From contig JAUSQB010000357.1 of the NCBI GenBank assembly GCA_030652715.1, forward strand, positions 1 through 5,761: DNA of 5,761 bases, in the 5' to 3' direction. The stretch's first letter is position 1. The number at the start of each line of letters is the position of its first letter. The notes under the pieces were generated by a model. It did no database searches. It saw only the letters and a program-made list of their open reading frames with translations, and was not told the DNA's origin. Positions 1-5,761 of this stretch are shown piece by piece. A program made the position numbers and the translations under genes. The DNA comes from Rugosibacter sp. GTDB lineage: Bacteria; Pseudomonadota; Gammaproteobacteria; Burkholderiales; Rhodocyclaceae.

Positions 1-111
1 TCTAGAATCTTTATCAGTTCAACCGGCTTTGACCTTATTCTCATCTTGCAACGGCGTACATCGCAGATTTTGCAATCAAAGCATAGGGTGATATTCGCTG
101 CCGTTAACTAA

Positions 112-134
112 CCTCTTCAGTTCGCTTGAAGGGG
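112..134. repeat. Imperfect inverted repeat upstream of pirin gene
   Basis: CCTCTTCA (112-119) can pair with TGAAGGGG (127-134) across a 7-base loop. This gives an 8-bp stem with one G-T wobble. No run of T follows on either strand, so a classical rho-independent terminator is unlikely. It lies 74 bases before the pirin start, so it could be an operator half-site pair, a leader hairpin, or chance. Confidence 0.3.
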
Positions 135-193
135 TCATCAAAATGGTGAGGTCTGCCAATGGGATTGTTAATATGACTATCTCAACCATGAAC

Positions 194-199
194 AAGGAG
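194..199 (+). promoter_or_regulatory. Ribosome binding site of the pirin gene
   Basis: AAGGAG is a near-perfect Shine-Dalgarno sequence placed 8 bases before the ATG at 208. It fixes the pirin start, and the resulting N-terminus (MLTLRKSQDRG) matches the usual start of YhhW-type pirins. Confidence 0.75.
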
Positions 200-207
200 A
201 CGCCTTC

Positions 208-909
208 ATGCTTACCCTGCGCAAATCGCAAGACCGTGGTTACGCCGACCACGGCTGGCTCAGGAGTTATCATTCGTTTTCATTCGCCGATTATCATGAC
301 CCGGCTTTTATGGGCTGGGGCAATCTGCGCGTGATTAACGAGGACTTCATTGCGCCGGGCAAAGGCTTTGATAAGCACGGCCATCGGGATATGGAGATCA
401 TCAGCTATGTGCTGGCAGGTGAGCTCGCGCATCAGGACAGCATGAGCAATATCGAGGGCATTCCGCCGGGCGACGTGCAACGCATGAGCGCAGGAACGGG
501 CGTTTTGCATAGCGAGTTCAATCACGCCAAAGATCAGATAACGCACTTGCTGCAAATCTGGATTTTGCCCAATGTCATGGGCATTGCCCCTGGCTACGAG
601 CAAAAAACCATTCCGCCAGAGCAAAAGCGCGGCGTCTTGCGCTTGGTGGCCTCCCCCGATGGCGCGCAAGATGCCGTGACGATACACGCGGACGCCAGGC
701 TTTACCTGGGGCTTTTTGATGGCGCAGAACAGATTGAACTCGCGCTTGACCCTGCCCGCAAAGCCTATGTGCATCTGGCGCGGGGCACGCTGGAGGTGAA
801 TGGTGCGAGCCTTGACGCCGGGGATGCAGTGATGACGGCGGATGAAAAGAGCATTCGTCTTGCCAATGGCAGGCAAGCTGAGGTACTGGTGTTCGATCTG
901 GCGGCGTGA
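208..909 (+). CDS. Pirin family protein, YhhW type (bicupin; putative quercetin 2,3-dioxygenase)
   Basis: This 233-residue bicupin protein has the length and layout of E. coli YhhW. The N-terminal half carries the pirin signature: GWGNLRVINEDFIAPGKGF (residues 36-54), then H57 and H59 in KHGHRDMEI, then H101 and E103 in GVLHSEFN. These are the three His and one Glu that bind the single metal ion in the pirin cupin, at the same residue numbers as in YhhW. The C-terminal cupin (about 140-233) is the more divergent, metal-free half typical of the family. Known members have quercetin 2,3-dioxygenase activity in vitro, but the physiological substrate of bacterial pirins is generally unknown, and a stress or redox role is often proposed. 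The protein should be cytoplasmic, since no signal peptide or membrane segment is visible. It is separated from the downstream sulfur genes by 129 bases, so shared transcription is uncertain. Family assignment is firm; the reaction is an inference. Confidence 0.95.
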   Translation: MLTLRKSQDRGYADHGWLRSYHSFSFADYHDPAFMGWGNLRVINEDFIAPGKGFDKHGHRDMEIISYVLAGELAHQDSMSNIEGIPPGDVQRMSAGTGVLHSEFNHAKDQITHLLQIWILPNVMGIAPGYEQKTIPPEQKRGVLRLVASPDGAQDAVTIHADARLYLGLFDGAEQIELALDPARKAYVHLARGTLEVNGASLDAGDAVMTADEKSIRLANGRQAEVLVFDLAA

Positions 910-1023
910 GAGCGGCGCGCATCCGATGGATGTGCGACAATGTTTCCAGCGGGTCTGCGATGCACTTGGCTTAAAATCCGTCAGGAGAAGCCCAAGGAGC
1001 GGCTCAAGAATAAGCTCAAAAAG

Positions 1024-1028
1024 AGGAG
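1024..1028 (+). promoter_or_regulatory. Ribosome binding site fixing the sulfotransferase start
   Basis: AGGAG, within AAGAGGAGAT, lies 10 bases before the ATG at 1039. It supports that start over an in-frame ATG at 940, whose extra 33 residues are basic, low-complexity and unlike the family. The family normally begins directly with the [18 protein letters not shown] strand and P-loop. Confidence 0.7.
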
Positions 1029-1038
1029 ATACACACGC

Positions 1039-1779
1039 ATGCCACTCAAGATCATTGGCGCCGGTTTCGGGCGCACGGGTACGATGTCTGTTTATACGGC
1101 GCTTAACCAGCTGGGTTTTCCTTGCTACCACATGGAGGAGGTGCGGAAGAACAAGGCAAACAAATCCCACCTGGATTTTTGGCACGCGGTGGCAAATAGC
1201 GAACCGGGTACGCAGCACGATTGGGATCGGGTTTTTTCAAATTACACGGCGACGATGGACAACCCGGCGTGTTGCGTATGGCGGGAACTTTTGGCGGCGT
1301 ATCCTGACGCGAAGGTTATCCTGACCCTGCACCCGCGTGGTGCCGAGGCCTGGTATGCAAGCTCGGTGGATACCATCTATTCAACAGAACTGCGGTGGCA
1401 GTTCAAGGTGCTTGAGCTGACCACACCCTTTGGCCGAAAATTCAGCGACATGGTGCGCAAGCTGGTCTGGCAGCGTTCCCACAAGGGCACCATGGCTGAC
1501 CGCGACAAGGCGATCGCGCATTATCATCAATACATTGAAGAGGTAAAAGCCGCTGTGCCACCAGGTCAGCTTTTGGTGTTTTCATCAGACCAGGGCTGGC
1601 AGCCCTTGTGCGAGTTTATCGGTGTGCCGGTGCCTGATACTGAGTTTCCCAATGTCAATGACCGTGCGCAAATCAAAAAAGACCTGAACAACATGGAACG
1701 GGCTGCTTATGCCATTCTGGGCATTGGTGCGGCAGGGCTCGTCGGCCTGATTTATGGGGCATTCCGTTTGTTTGCTTAG
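1039..1779 (+). CDS. Sulfotransferase family protein (Sulfotransfer_4-like) with C-terminal membrane segment
   Basis: This 246-residue protein has the fold signature of PAPS-dependent sulfotransferases. Residues 5-17, [13 protein letters not shown], form the first strand and the phosphosulfate-binding loop for the 5' phosphosulfate, with R12 at the basic position usually held by Lys or Arg. Residues 93-108, [16 protein letters not shown], form the 3'-phosphate binding region; R100 and S108 are eight residues apart, the spacing of the PAPS-binding Arg/Ser pair in classical sulfotransferases. [14 protein letters not shown] (22-35) is typical of the Sulfotransfer_4 group. The family moves a sulfuryl group from PAPS to a hydroxyl or amine acceptor; the acceptor here cannot be read from sequence. 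Residues 222-245 ([20 protein letters not shown] and on) are a Gly/Ala-rich hydrophobic stretch at the extreme C-terminus, so the enzyme is probably tail-anchored to the inner membrane with its catalytic domain in the cytoplasm. It sits 56 bases before cysC, which makes its co-substrate. Family call is strong; substrate unknown. Confidence 0.88.
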   Translation: MPLKIIGAGFGRTGTMSVYTALNQLGFPCYHMEEVRKNKANKSHLDFWHAVANSEPGTQHDWDRVFSNYTATMDNPACCVWRELLAAYPDAKVILTLHPRGAEAWYASSVDTIYSTELRWQFKVLELTTPFGRKFSDMVRKLVWQRSHKGTMADRDKAIAHYHQYIEEVKAAVPPGQLLVFSSDQGWQPLCEFIGVPVPDTEFPNVNDRAQIKKDLNNMERAAYAILGIGAAGLVGLIYGAFRLFA

Positions 1780-1835
1780 GGTTTATCCAAAAGATCACGC
1801 GAGAAATTGCGAACGATAAAGGTATTTATTTAGCG

Positions 1836-2453
1836 ATGACTGAAGCCAAGAGCAGCAATGTCGTTTGGCATCAAGCCACGATCAAGCGTGCCGACCGCCA
1901 GCGGCAGAACGGTCATGGCAGCGCCGTTCTGTGGTTTACCGGTCTCTCGGGGGCAGGAAAATCCACCCTGGCTCACGCGGTGGAGGCGCAATTGCACCAG
2001 CTGGGCTGCCGCACGTATGTGCTCGATGGCGACAACGTGCGCCATGGCCTGTGTGGCGACCTGGGTTTTTCAGTGGCGGACAGGACGGAGAACATCCGCC
2101 GCATCGGAGAAACGGCCAAGCTGATGATCGATGCCGGCTTGTTTGCCCTGACGGCGTTCATTTCGCCTTTCCGTGCCGACCGCGAGCGCGTGCGCGGCAT
2201 GATGATGCCGGGCGAATTTATTGAAATCTACTGCCAGTGCGGTGTCGAGGTTTGTGAAACGCGCGATGTCAAGGGGCTTTACAAGCGCGCGCGGGCAGGG
2301 GAGGTGAAGGAGTTTACCGGCATTTCATCGCCTTACGAAGCGCCAGCAAAGCCGGAACTGGTGGTAGATACGGCAACCCAGCCGCTGGAGGCTTGTGTCA
2401 GCCAGGTTCTGGATTATCTGCAGCAGCGCGGCTTGTTGCCCCAGGTGCGGTGA
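1836..2453 (+). CDS. cysC: Adenylyl-sulfate kinase (APS kinase)
   Basis: CysC phosphorylates adenosine 5'-phosphosulfate (APS) at the 3' position with ATP to give PAPS, in the cytoplasm. The 205-residue protein matches E. coli CysC (about 201 residues) along its whole length. Visible motifs are the N-terminal NVVWH, the Walker A loop GLSGAGKST (36-44), the APS-binding [16 protein letters not shown] (65-79) with the following [17 protein letters not shown] (108-116) with S110 at the position of the E. coli phospho-serine, [10 protein letters not shown] (146-155) and [11 protein letters not shown] (160-170). No key residue is missing. There is no fused ATP sulfurylase domain and no cysD, cysN or sat in view, so APS must come from elsewhere in the genome. 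The start at 1836 gives an N-terminus like that of E. coli; its Shine-Dalgarno is weak (AAAGGT, 12 bases upstream). The stop overlaps the next gene's probable GTG start. Product and function are near certain; its role in serving the upstream sulfotransferase is inferred from position. Confidence 0.97.
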   Translation: MTEAKSSNVVWHQATIKRADRQRQNGHGSAVLWFTGLSGAGKSTLAHAVEAQLHQLGCRTYVLDGDNVRHGLCGDLGFSVADRTENIRRIGETAKLMIDAGLFALTAFISPFRADRERVRGMMMPGEFIEIYCQCGVEVCETRDVKGLYKRARAGEVKEFTGISSPYEAPAKPELVVDTATQPLEACVSQVLDYLQQRGLLPQVR

Positions 2454-3247
2454 TCCTGGACTGGATGCTGGTTGTGGCAGGCGCGGGTACCGGCCTGCTG
2501 GTGGGGCTCTCTGGCGTGGGCGGTGGTGCGCTGATGACGCCGCTGCTGTTGCTGGTGTTTGGGGTTGCGCCCATGACCGCAGTTGGCACCGATTTGTGGT
2601 TTGCCGCGATTACCAAGTTGTTTGCGACCCGGGTCCATCACAGCAACGGCTTGATAGACTGGCCGGTGGTGCGCCGTTTGTGGTTGGGCAGTATCACGGC
2701 TGCGGCGTTGACGTTGGTGTGGATGAAACTCCACCCGATTGATGAATCGGCAGTAGCTTTGCTCAAGACGGCGATTGCCGCAGCAGTGATAGTGACGGCA
2801 GTGGGCATGTTGTTCCAAAAGCCCCTGCATGCCCTGGGACGCAAGTTGCGCACGACGGATGGCGGGCATTTCAAGGCGATGCAGATGCCGATGACCGTGC
2901 TGGCCGGTGCGGTGCTGGGGGTGTTGGTGACGCTGACTTCGGTAGGGGCAGGTGCGCTGGGTGCAGTGTTTCTGGCTTATCTTTATCCGTTGCGGCTGAC
3001 GCCGCCACGCCTGATCGCGACGGATATCGTGCATGCCATCCCGCTGGCGATGTTTGCCGGGCTGGGGCACTTATTGATCGGCAATGTGGATTTTGGCTTG
3101 CTGGGTCATCTGCTGCTCGGCTCAATCCCGGCAGTGATCGTCGGGGCGATGTTGTCGGCGCGGTTGCCGCATGCCTTGCTGCGCGGCGTGCTGGCGATGG
3201 TATTGCTATCGATAGGGGGAAAGCTGTGGTGGACGGTGGCTGCATGA
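2450..3247 (+). CDS. TauE/SafE-family membrane transporter (putative sulfite/organosulfur anion exporter)
   Basis: This 265-residue inner-membrane protein has about seven or eight hydrophobic segments. It shows the duplicated architecture of the TauE/SafE (formerly DUF81) family: a first repeat with [15 protein letters not shown] (19-33) and a second with [19 protein letters not shown] (162-180), followed by [14 protein letters not shown] (187-200). The halves are joined by a hydrophilic cytoplasmic-type loop at about 124-145. Characterised or proposed members move sulfite, sulfoacetate or related anions, but substrates vary widely and cannot be read from sequence. I chose the GTG at 2450 because it overlaps the cysC stop as GTGA and gives the usual short MILDW N-terminus before the first helix. 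An ATG at 2465 (260 residues) is the alternative; neither has a strong Shine-Dalgarno. The stop overlaps the cysQ start as ATGA. Placement between PAPS synthesis and PAP removal suggests a sulfur-related cargo, which is inference. Confidence 0.9.
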   Translation: MILDWMLVVAGAGTGLLVGLSGVGGGALMTPLLLLVFGVAPMTAVGTDLWFAAITKLFATRVHHSNGLIDWPVVRRLWLGSITAAALTLVWMKLHPIDESAVALLKTAIAAAVIVTAVGMLFQKPLHALGRKLRTTDGGHFKAMQMPMTVLAGAVLGVLVTLTSVGAGALGAVFLAYLYPLRLTPPRLIATDIVHAIPLAMFAGLGHLLIGNVDFGLLGHLLLGSIPAVIVGAMLSARLPHALLRGVLAMVLLSIGGKLWWTVAA

Positions 3248-4053
3248 AAATGACACAGGAGCAACTCACGGCGTTGTGCCAGATTGCCGAGGCCGCCGGC
3301 CGCGAGGTGATGGCGGTATATGCGCAGAATTTCGCCGGTTGGCAAAAGGACGATGCTTCGCCGCTGACCGAGGCCGATTTGCGGGCTGACCGCGTGATCC
3401 GCGAGGGTCTGGAAATGCATTTCCCGGGTGTGTTTATCTTGTCTGAAGAGTCGGTTTCCAATGGGGGAGGGGCGGCTGATACTTTCTTTCTGGTCGATCC
3501 GCTGGATGGCACCAAGGAATTCCTCAAGCGCAACGACGAGTTCACGGTAAACATCGCGCTGGTGCATCGAGGACAAGCCATCGTTGGCGTTGTGCTGGCA
3601 CCTGCGCTGGGTGAGCTGTTCTACGCCGCGCGCGGGCTGGGCGCGTGGATGCGAGGCGGACAAGCTCAAGATGTCCGCACCCTGCAGGCGGCCCCTTGCA
3701 GTACAGGCCAGCCGTTGCGCGTGATGGGCAGCCGTTCGCATGGGGGTGACGAGCTTGCTGCGTGGTTGTCCAGCTTGCCGCATGAGCATACTTTCATAGC
3801 CGCTGGCAGTTCGCTGAAGTTCTGCCGCATCGCCGCAGGGCAGGCTGACCTCTATCCGCGTTTCGGCCCGACCAGCCAATGGGATACGGCGGCGGCGCAG
3901 TGCGTGCTGGAAGTAGCCGGTGGCGCAGTGGTCAATTTTTCCGGCGAGCCGTTGCAGTATGGCCTGGACAGGCCCATCCTCAATCCGGCGTTTATGGCGG
4001 TAGGCGACAGGGCGCTCATAGCTGGCGCAATCCAATGGCAACGTGCCAAATAA
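3244..4053 (+). CDS. cysQ: 3'(2'),5'-bisphosphate nucleotidase (PAP phosphatase)
   Basis: CysQ is a Mg-dependent, lithium-sensitive-type phosphatase of the inositol monophosphatase superfamily. It hydrolyses PAP (adenosine 3',5'-bisphosphate) to AMP, and may also act on PAPS. PAP is left behind whenever PAPS donates its sulfate. The 269-residue protein carries the metal and phosphate site in order: ASPLTEADLRAD (38-49), ILSEES (65-70) with E69, VDPLDGTKEF (84-93) with D85, D88, G89 and T90, and the C-terminal QWDTAAAQ (212-219) with D214. The spacing and length agree with E. coli CysQ (about 246 residues). The ATG at 3244 overlaps the transporter's stop as ATGA. Alternatives are an ATG at 3250 and GTG codons at 3226 and 3229; the GTGs have a better Shine-Dalgarno (AGGGGGA ending at 3220) but add residues not usual in the family. 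It is probably translated from the same mRNA as cysC and the transporter. Function is confident; the exact start is less so. Confidence 0.94.
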   Translation: MKMTQEQLTALCQIAEAAGREVMAVYAQNFAGWQKDDASPLTEADLRADRVIREGLEMHFPGVFILSEESVSNGGGAADTFFLVDPLDGTKEFLKRNDEFTVNIALVHRGQAIVGVVLAPALGELFYAARGLGAWMRGGQAQDVRTLQAAPCSTGQPLRVMGSRSHGGDELAAWLSSLPHEHTFIAAGSSLKFCRIAAGQADLYPRFGPTSQWDTAAAQCVLEVAGGAVVNFSGEPLQYGLDRPILNPAFMAVGDRALIAGAIQWQRAK

Positions 4054-4111
4054 TGCGGATGGTTGTTGGAGGGAATGATCTGGGTGCCTGTATCCACTCT
4101 ACCGTATGAGC

Positions 4112-4133
4112 GCATTCATTGCTCAATGAATGC
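4112..4133. repeat. Perfect 9-bp inverted repeat between convergent genes
   Basis: GCATTCATT (4112-4120) and AATGAATGC (4125-4133) are perfect reverse complements around a 4-base GCTC loop. The element lies in the 127-base spacer between the converging ends of cysQ and the U32 gene, where a two-way transcription terminator would be expected. No T-run follows on the plus strand (TCGAAAAG) or on the minus strand, so it is not a canonical rho-independent terminator. It may act as a mRNA 3'-end stabilising hairpin, a weak terminator, or a protein-binding palindrome. Confidence 0.5.
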
Positions 4134-4171
4134 TCGAAAAGTCGGCTGTGGCACAACGGCGATCCGATCTG

Positions 4172-4190
4172 CAATGCGCCTCAATGCGCC
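4172..4190. repeat. Short tandem direct repeat across the U32 gene's stop codon
   Basis: CAATGCGCC occurs at 4172-4180 and again at 4182-4190, separated by one T, so a 10-base unit is duplicated in tandem. The second copy contains the minus-strand stop codon (TCA at 4181-4183 on the plus strand reads as TGA). The duplication therefore sits exactly at the gene end and does not lengthen the protein. It looks like a small slippage duplication of no evident function. Confidence 0.5.
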
Positions 4191-5761
4191 GCGTTAAATG
4201 GGACCAGCGGAATCACGCGGTTCTTTTTCAGCTTGCCCACCACATGCATCTCGCAGGCCTTGCAGTCAAAACGCAGCGTTAAGCGTTCGTTGCCGTTGAT
4301 CAAGGTCATGGGTTCAGCCTTGATGCCTTTGAGCTGCCAGTCTTTCGCTTCCTTGGGGCACAGGTTGAAACTGTAGCGCAGGCAGTGCTTGGTGATCATG
4401 AGCGAGACGTCGCCCGCTGTGGTGTTGGCTTCATAGGCATCGGCAATCAGTTCTACGCCATGCCTTTTGTAAAACGCGCGGGCGTGTTTGTTGAACACAT
4501 TGCCCAAAAAAGTGAGTTCTTTGTCGGGATAGGCAACGGGAGGCGTAACGGGCGTGGCGCGCGGCAGGCGGGGGCGCCTGGTTTCTCGCGCTTTGATGAG
4601 TTGATCTATGCCTTCGCGGCGCAGGGATTTCAAAATGGACGCGGGCACGAAGCAGGGCGCGGCAATCTCAATCTGCGCGGCGGCGAAGTCCGTGTTGCCC
4701 AACTGGGCGAGATTGCTGCGCAAGGTAGCCAGCGCCTTGTCGGTATCGCGGGCAGTCTCTATCGTGGCTTCGCGTTGCACGGTGACTGTATTGCTGTCGC
4801 TATCGGTCAGCGTGAGTTGCAGTGCGTTGTTGCTGGCCGACAAGGCAAGGCTCACGGGGATCAGCCGCTGGGCGGATTCCTTTTCCAGCGCACGCTCGAA
4901 GGCCTGGTCTCGATTGCGGTAAACGGTGATACCCAGCTTCAAATCATCCGGCATTTCGTTGGGGTAAAGCCGCTTGCCCTGCACCACGTTGATGCGCATG
5001 CCAGCGAGCTTGTTTGCGCCCTTGTTGGTCGGCGGCTGATAGCTCACGCCATCGCCATTGTGCAGTTCGATATCGCCATCAATCTCGAACCAGTCCGCGC
5101 CGATGCGGCTGATCGTGCCAATGGCTTCCCCGGCAAACTTGGGTGTATCAAACGCGCCGATGTCGTGCTTGCGGCCGTGGGTGAAATAATCCGTGGTGCT
5201 GCGGTTGAATGTCTTTTCCGGCTGCGGGGTGAACCGGTGCGTGGTGCGGCCAGATGAGGCGGGCATGAACTGAGGTTGCTCTTCCATGATGGCGTCAAGC
5301 AGCTGGCGGTAGTGCGCGGTGGCGTTCTTCACGAAGGCCATGTCCTTGTAGCGCCCTTCGATCTTGAACGAGCGGATGCCGGCCGCAATCAAGGCGCGCA
5401 GGTTGGCGCTCTGGTCGTTGTCTTTCATTGACAGCAAGTGCTTGTCGTAGGCAACGATGCGGCCCTGGTGGTCTTCCAGCGTGTAGGGCAGGCGGCAGGC
5501 TTGCGAGCATTCGCCGCGATTGGCGCTGCGCCCGGTGTGCGCGTGGCTGATGTTGCACTGGCCGGAAAACGCCACGCACAGCGCGCCATGCACGAAGTAT
5601 TCCAGCGTGCATTTGTCCGCATCGGTCGCCATTCGGATGCGTTCAATTTCAACGAGCGACAGTTCGCGGGCCAGCACGATTTGCGAGAAGCCCACGTCCT
5701 GCAAAAAGCGCGCTTTTTCTGGCGTGCGAATATCGGTTTGCGTGCTGGCGTGCAGCTGGAT
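4181..5761 (-). CDS. rlhA: U32 peptidase-family protein, RlhA (YdcP)-like, 5' end beyond the window
   Basis: The frame is open from the right edge to a TGA at 4181-4183, giving 526 visible residues, and no start codon is needed inside the window. A TTG at 5702-5704 is internal: the 19 residues before it (IQLHASTQTDIRTPEKARF) are normal U32 sequence. The protein carries the U32 signature EYFVHGALCVAFSGQCNIS at visible residues 54-72. Four cysteines at 62, 69, 85 and 89 (the last two in RGECSQACRLPY) lie in the region that binds an iron-sulfur cluster in related U32 proteins. SFKIEGRYKD follows at 131-140. A middle region (about 175-330) corresponds to the DUF3656 insertion, and the C-terminal domain has MITKHCLRYSFNLCP and FDCKACEMHVVG. 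This layout matches E. coli RlhA (about 650 residues), which is needed to form 5-hydroxycytidine at position 2501 of 23S rRNA; the shorter TrhP (tRNA hydroxylation) and UbiU/UbiV lack the long middle part. Despite the family name, proteolysis is doubtful. Roughly 110-130 N-terminal residues are probably missing. It converges on cysQ and looks functionally unrelated. Confidence 0.87.
   Translation of the reverse strand: MQLHASTQTDIRTPEKARFLQDVGFSQIVLARELSLVEIERIRMATDADKCTLEYFVHGALCVAFSGQCNISHAHTGRSANRGECSQACRLPYTLEDHQGRIVAYDKHLLSMKDNDQSANLRALIAAGIRSFKIEGRYKDMAFVKNATAHYRQLLDAIMEEQPQFMPASSGRTTHRFTPQPEKTFNRSTTDYFTHGRKHDIGAFDTPKFAGEAIGTISRIGADWFEIDGDIELHNGDGVSYQPPTNKGANKLAGMRINVVQGKRLYPNEMPDDLKLGITVYRNRDQAFERALEKESAQRLIPVSLALSASNNALQLTLTDSDSNTVTVQREATIETARDTDKALATLRSNLAQLGNTDFAAAQIEIAAPCFVPASILKSLRREGIDQLIKARETRRPRLPRATPVTPPVAYPDKELTFLGNVFNKHARAFYKRHGVELIADAYEANTTAGDVSLMITKHCLRYSFNLCPKEAKDWQLKGIKAEPMTLINGNERLTLRFDCKACEMHVVGKLKKNRVIPLVPFNAAH

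Larger units (their letters stand above)
1..207. other. Non-coding leader upstream of the pirin gene
   Basis: This stretch is visibly richer in A and T than the genes that follow, and I see no convincing gene in it. One plus-strand frame is open from base 1 to a TAA ending at base 111 (36 codons), but that length is expected by chance and the translation resembles nothing I know. The segment holds an imperfect inverted repeat at 112-134, an AT-rich TAATAT at 169-174 that could be a -10 box but has no good -35 at the right distance, and the pirin ribosome binding site at 194-199. The first six bases are TCTAGA, an XbaI site, which may be coincidence or a cloning or fragment boundary. Confidence 0.5.

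Noticed and set aside
1..111. Possible C-terminal end of an upstream plus-strand gene ending in TAA at 109-111
   Set aside because: Thirty-six open codons are not significant, the base composition looks intergenic, and the translation matches no family I know. Sequence left of the window would decide it.
972..977. TAAAAT as a -10 promoter box for the sulfotransferase group
   Set aside because: No acceptable -35 hexamer lies 16-18 bases upstream, so I cannot support a promoter here from sequence alone.
940..1038. 33-residue N-terminal extension of the sulfotransferase from ATG 940
   Set aside because: The extra residues are basic and unlike the family, while a good Shine-Dalgarno at 1024-1028 precedes ATG 1039, where family homology begins.
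280..1218. 312-codon minus-strand open frame opposite the pirin gene and the sulfotransferase start
   Set aside because: It crosses two clear plus-strand genes and their spacer. Its translation is rich in His, Arg, Gln and Cys with no recognisable motif, and it is best explained as a mirror of codon bias.
3106..4041. 311-codon minus-strand open frame opposite cysQ
   Set aside because: It lies opposite a gene with all its catalytic motifs intact. The translation is Arg/His/Gln-rich and has no domain I recognise, so it is an antisense shadow.
4385..5257. 290-codon plus-strand open frame opposite the RlhA-like gene
   Set aside because: The minus strand carries the U32 signature and a coherent domain order. 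The plus-strand translation is Gly/Ala/Arg-rich without motifs.
5702..5704. TTG as the start of the U32 gene
   Set aside because: The frame stays open to the window edge, and the preceding residues (LHASTQTDIRTPEKARF) are typical internal U32 sequence, so the gene is cut by the edge.

Overview
The window (5,761 bases, moderately GC-rich) reads as a compact chromosomal segment from a proteobacterium. A betaproteobacterium, or a related gammaproteobacterium, fits best because of the enterobacterial-like CysC and CysQ and the RlhA-type U32 protein. This placement is inferred from protein resemblance only; no marker gene is present. I see no phage, transposon, CRISPR, tRNA or rRNA signal.

Layout: bases 1-207 are an AT-richer non-coding leader with one imperfect inverted repeat. 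A pirin-family gene (208-909, +) follows behind a clear Shine-Dalgarno. After a 129-base gap comes a run of four plus-strand genes: a PAPS-type sulfotransferase with a C-terminal membrane segment (1039-1779), APS kinase cysC (1836-2453), a TauE/SafE-family membrane transporter (2450-3247) and the PAP phosphatase cysQ (3244-4053). The cysC/tauE and tauE/cysQ junctions are 4-base stop/start overlaps (GTGA and ATGA), so the last three genes are almost certainly co-transcribed and may be translationally coupled. A 127-base convergent spacer with a perfect 9-bp inverted repeat separates cysQ from a minus-strand U32-family gene (4181-5761). That gene resembles the 23S rRNA hydroxylation factor RlhA (YdcP) and runs off the right edge without its start.

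How the genes fit together: CysC makes PAPS from APS, the sulfotransferase would use PAPS to sulfate an unknown acceptor, and CysQ would remove the by-product PAP. The TauE/SafE protein could export a sulfur-containing anion such as sulfite, or move sulfate or a sulfonated product. This is a self-contained PAPS supply/use/clean-up cassette. It lacks ATP sulfurylase (cysDN or sat) and PAPS reductase (cysH) in view, which points towards sulfonation rather than ordinary cysteine assimilation. The families are known; the arrangement and the membrane-anchored sulfotransferase are the most interesting parts. The pirin and RlhA-like genes look like unrelated neighbours.
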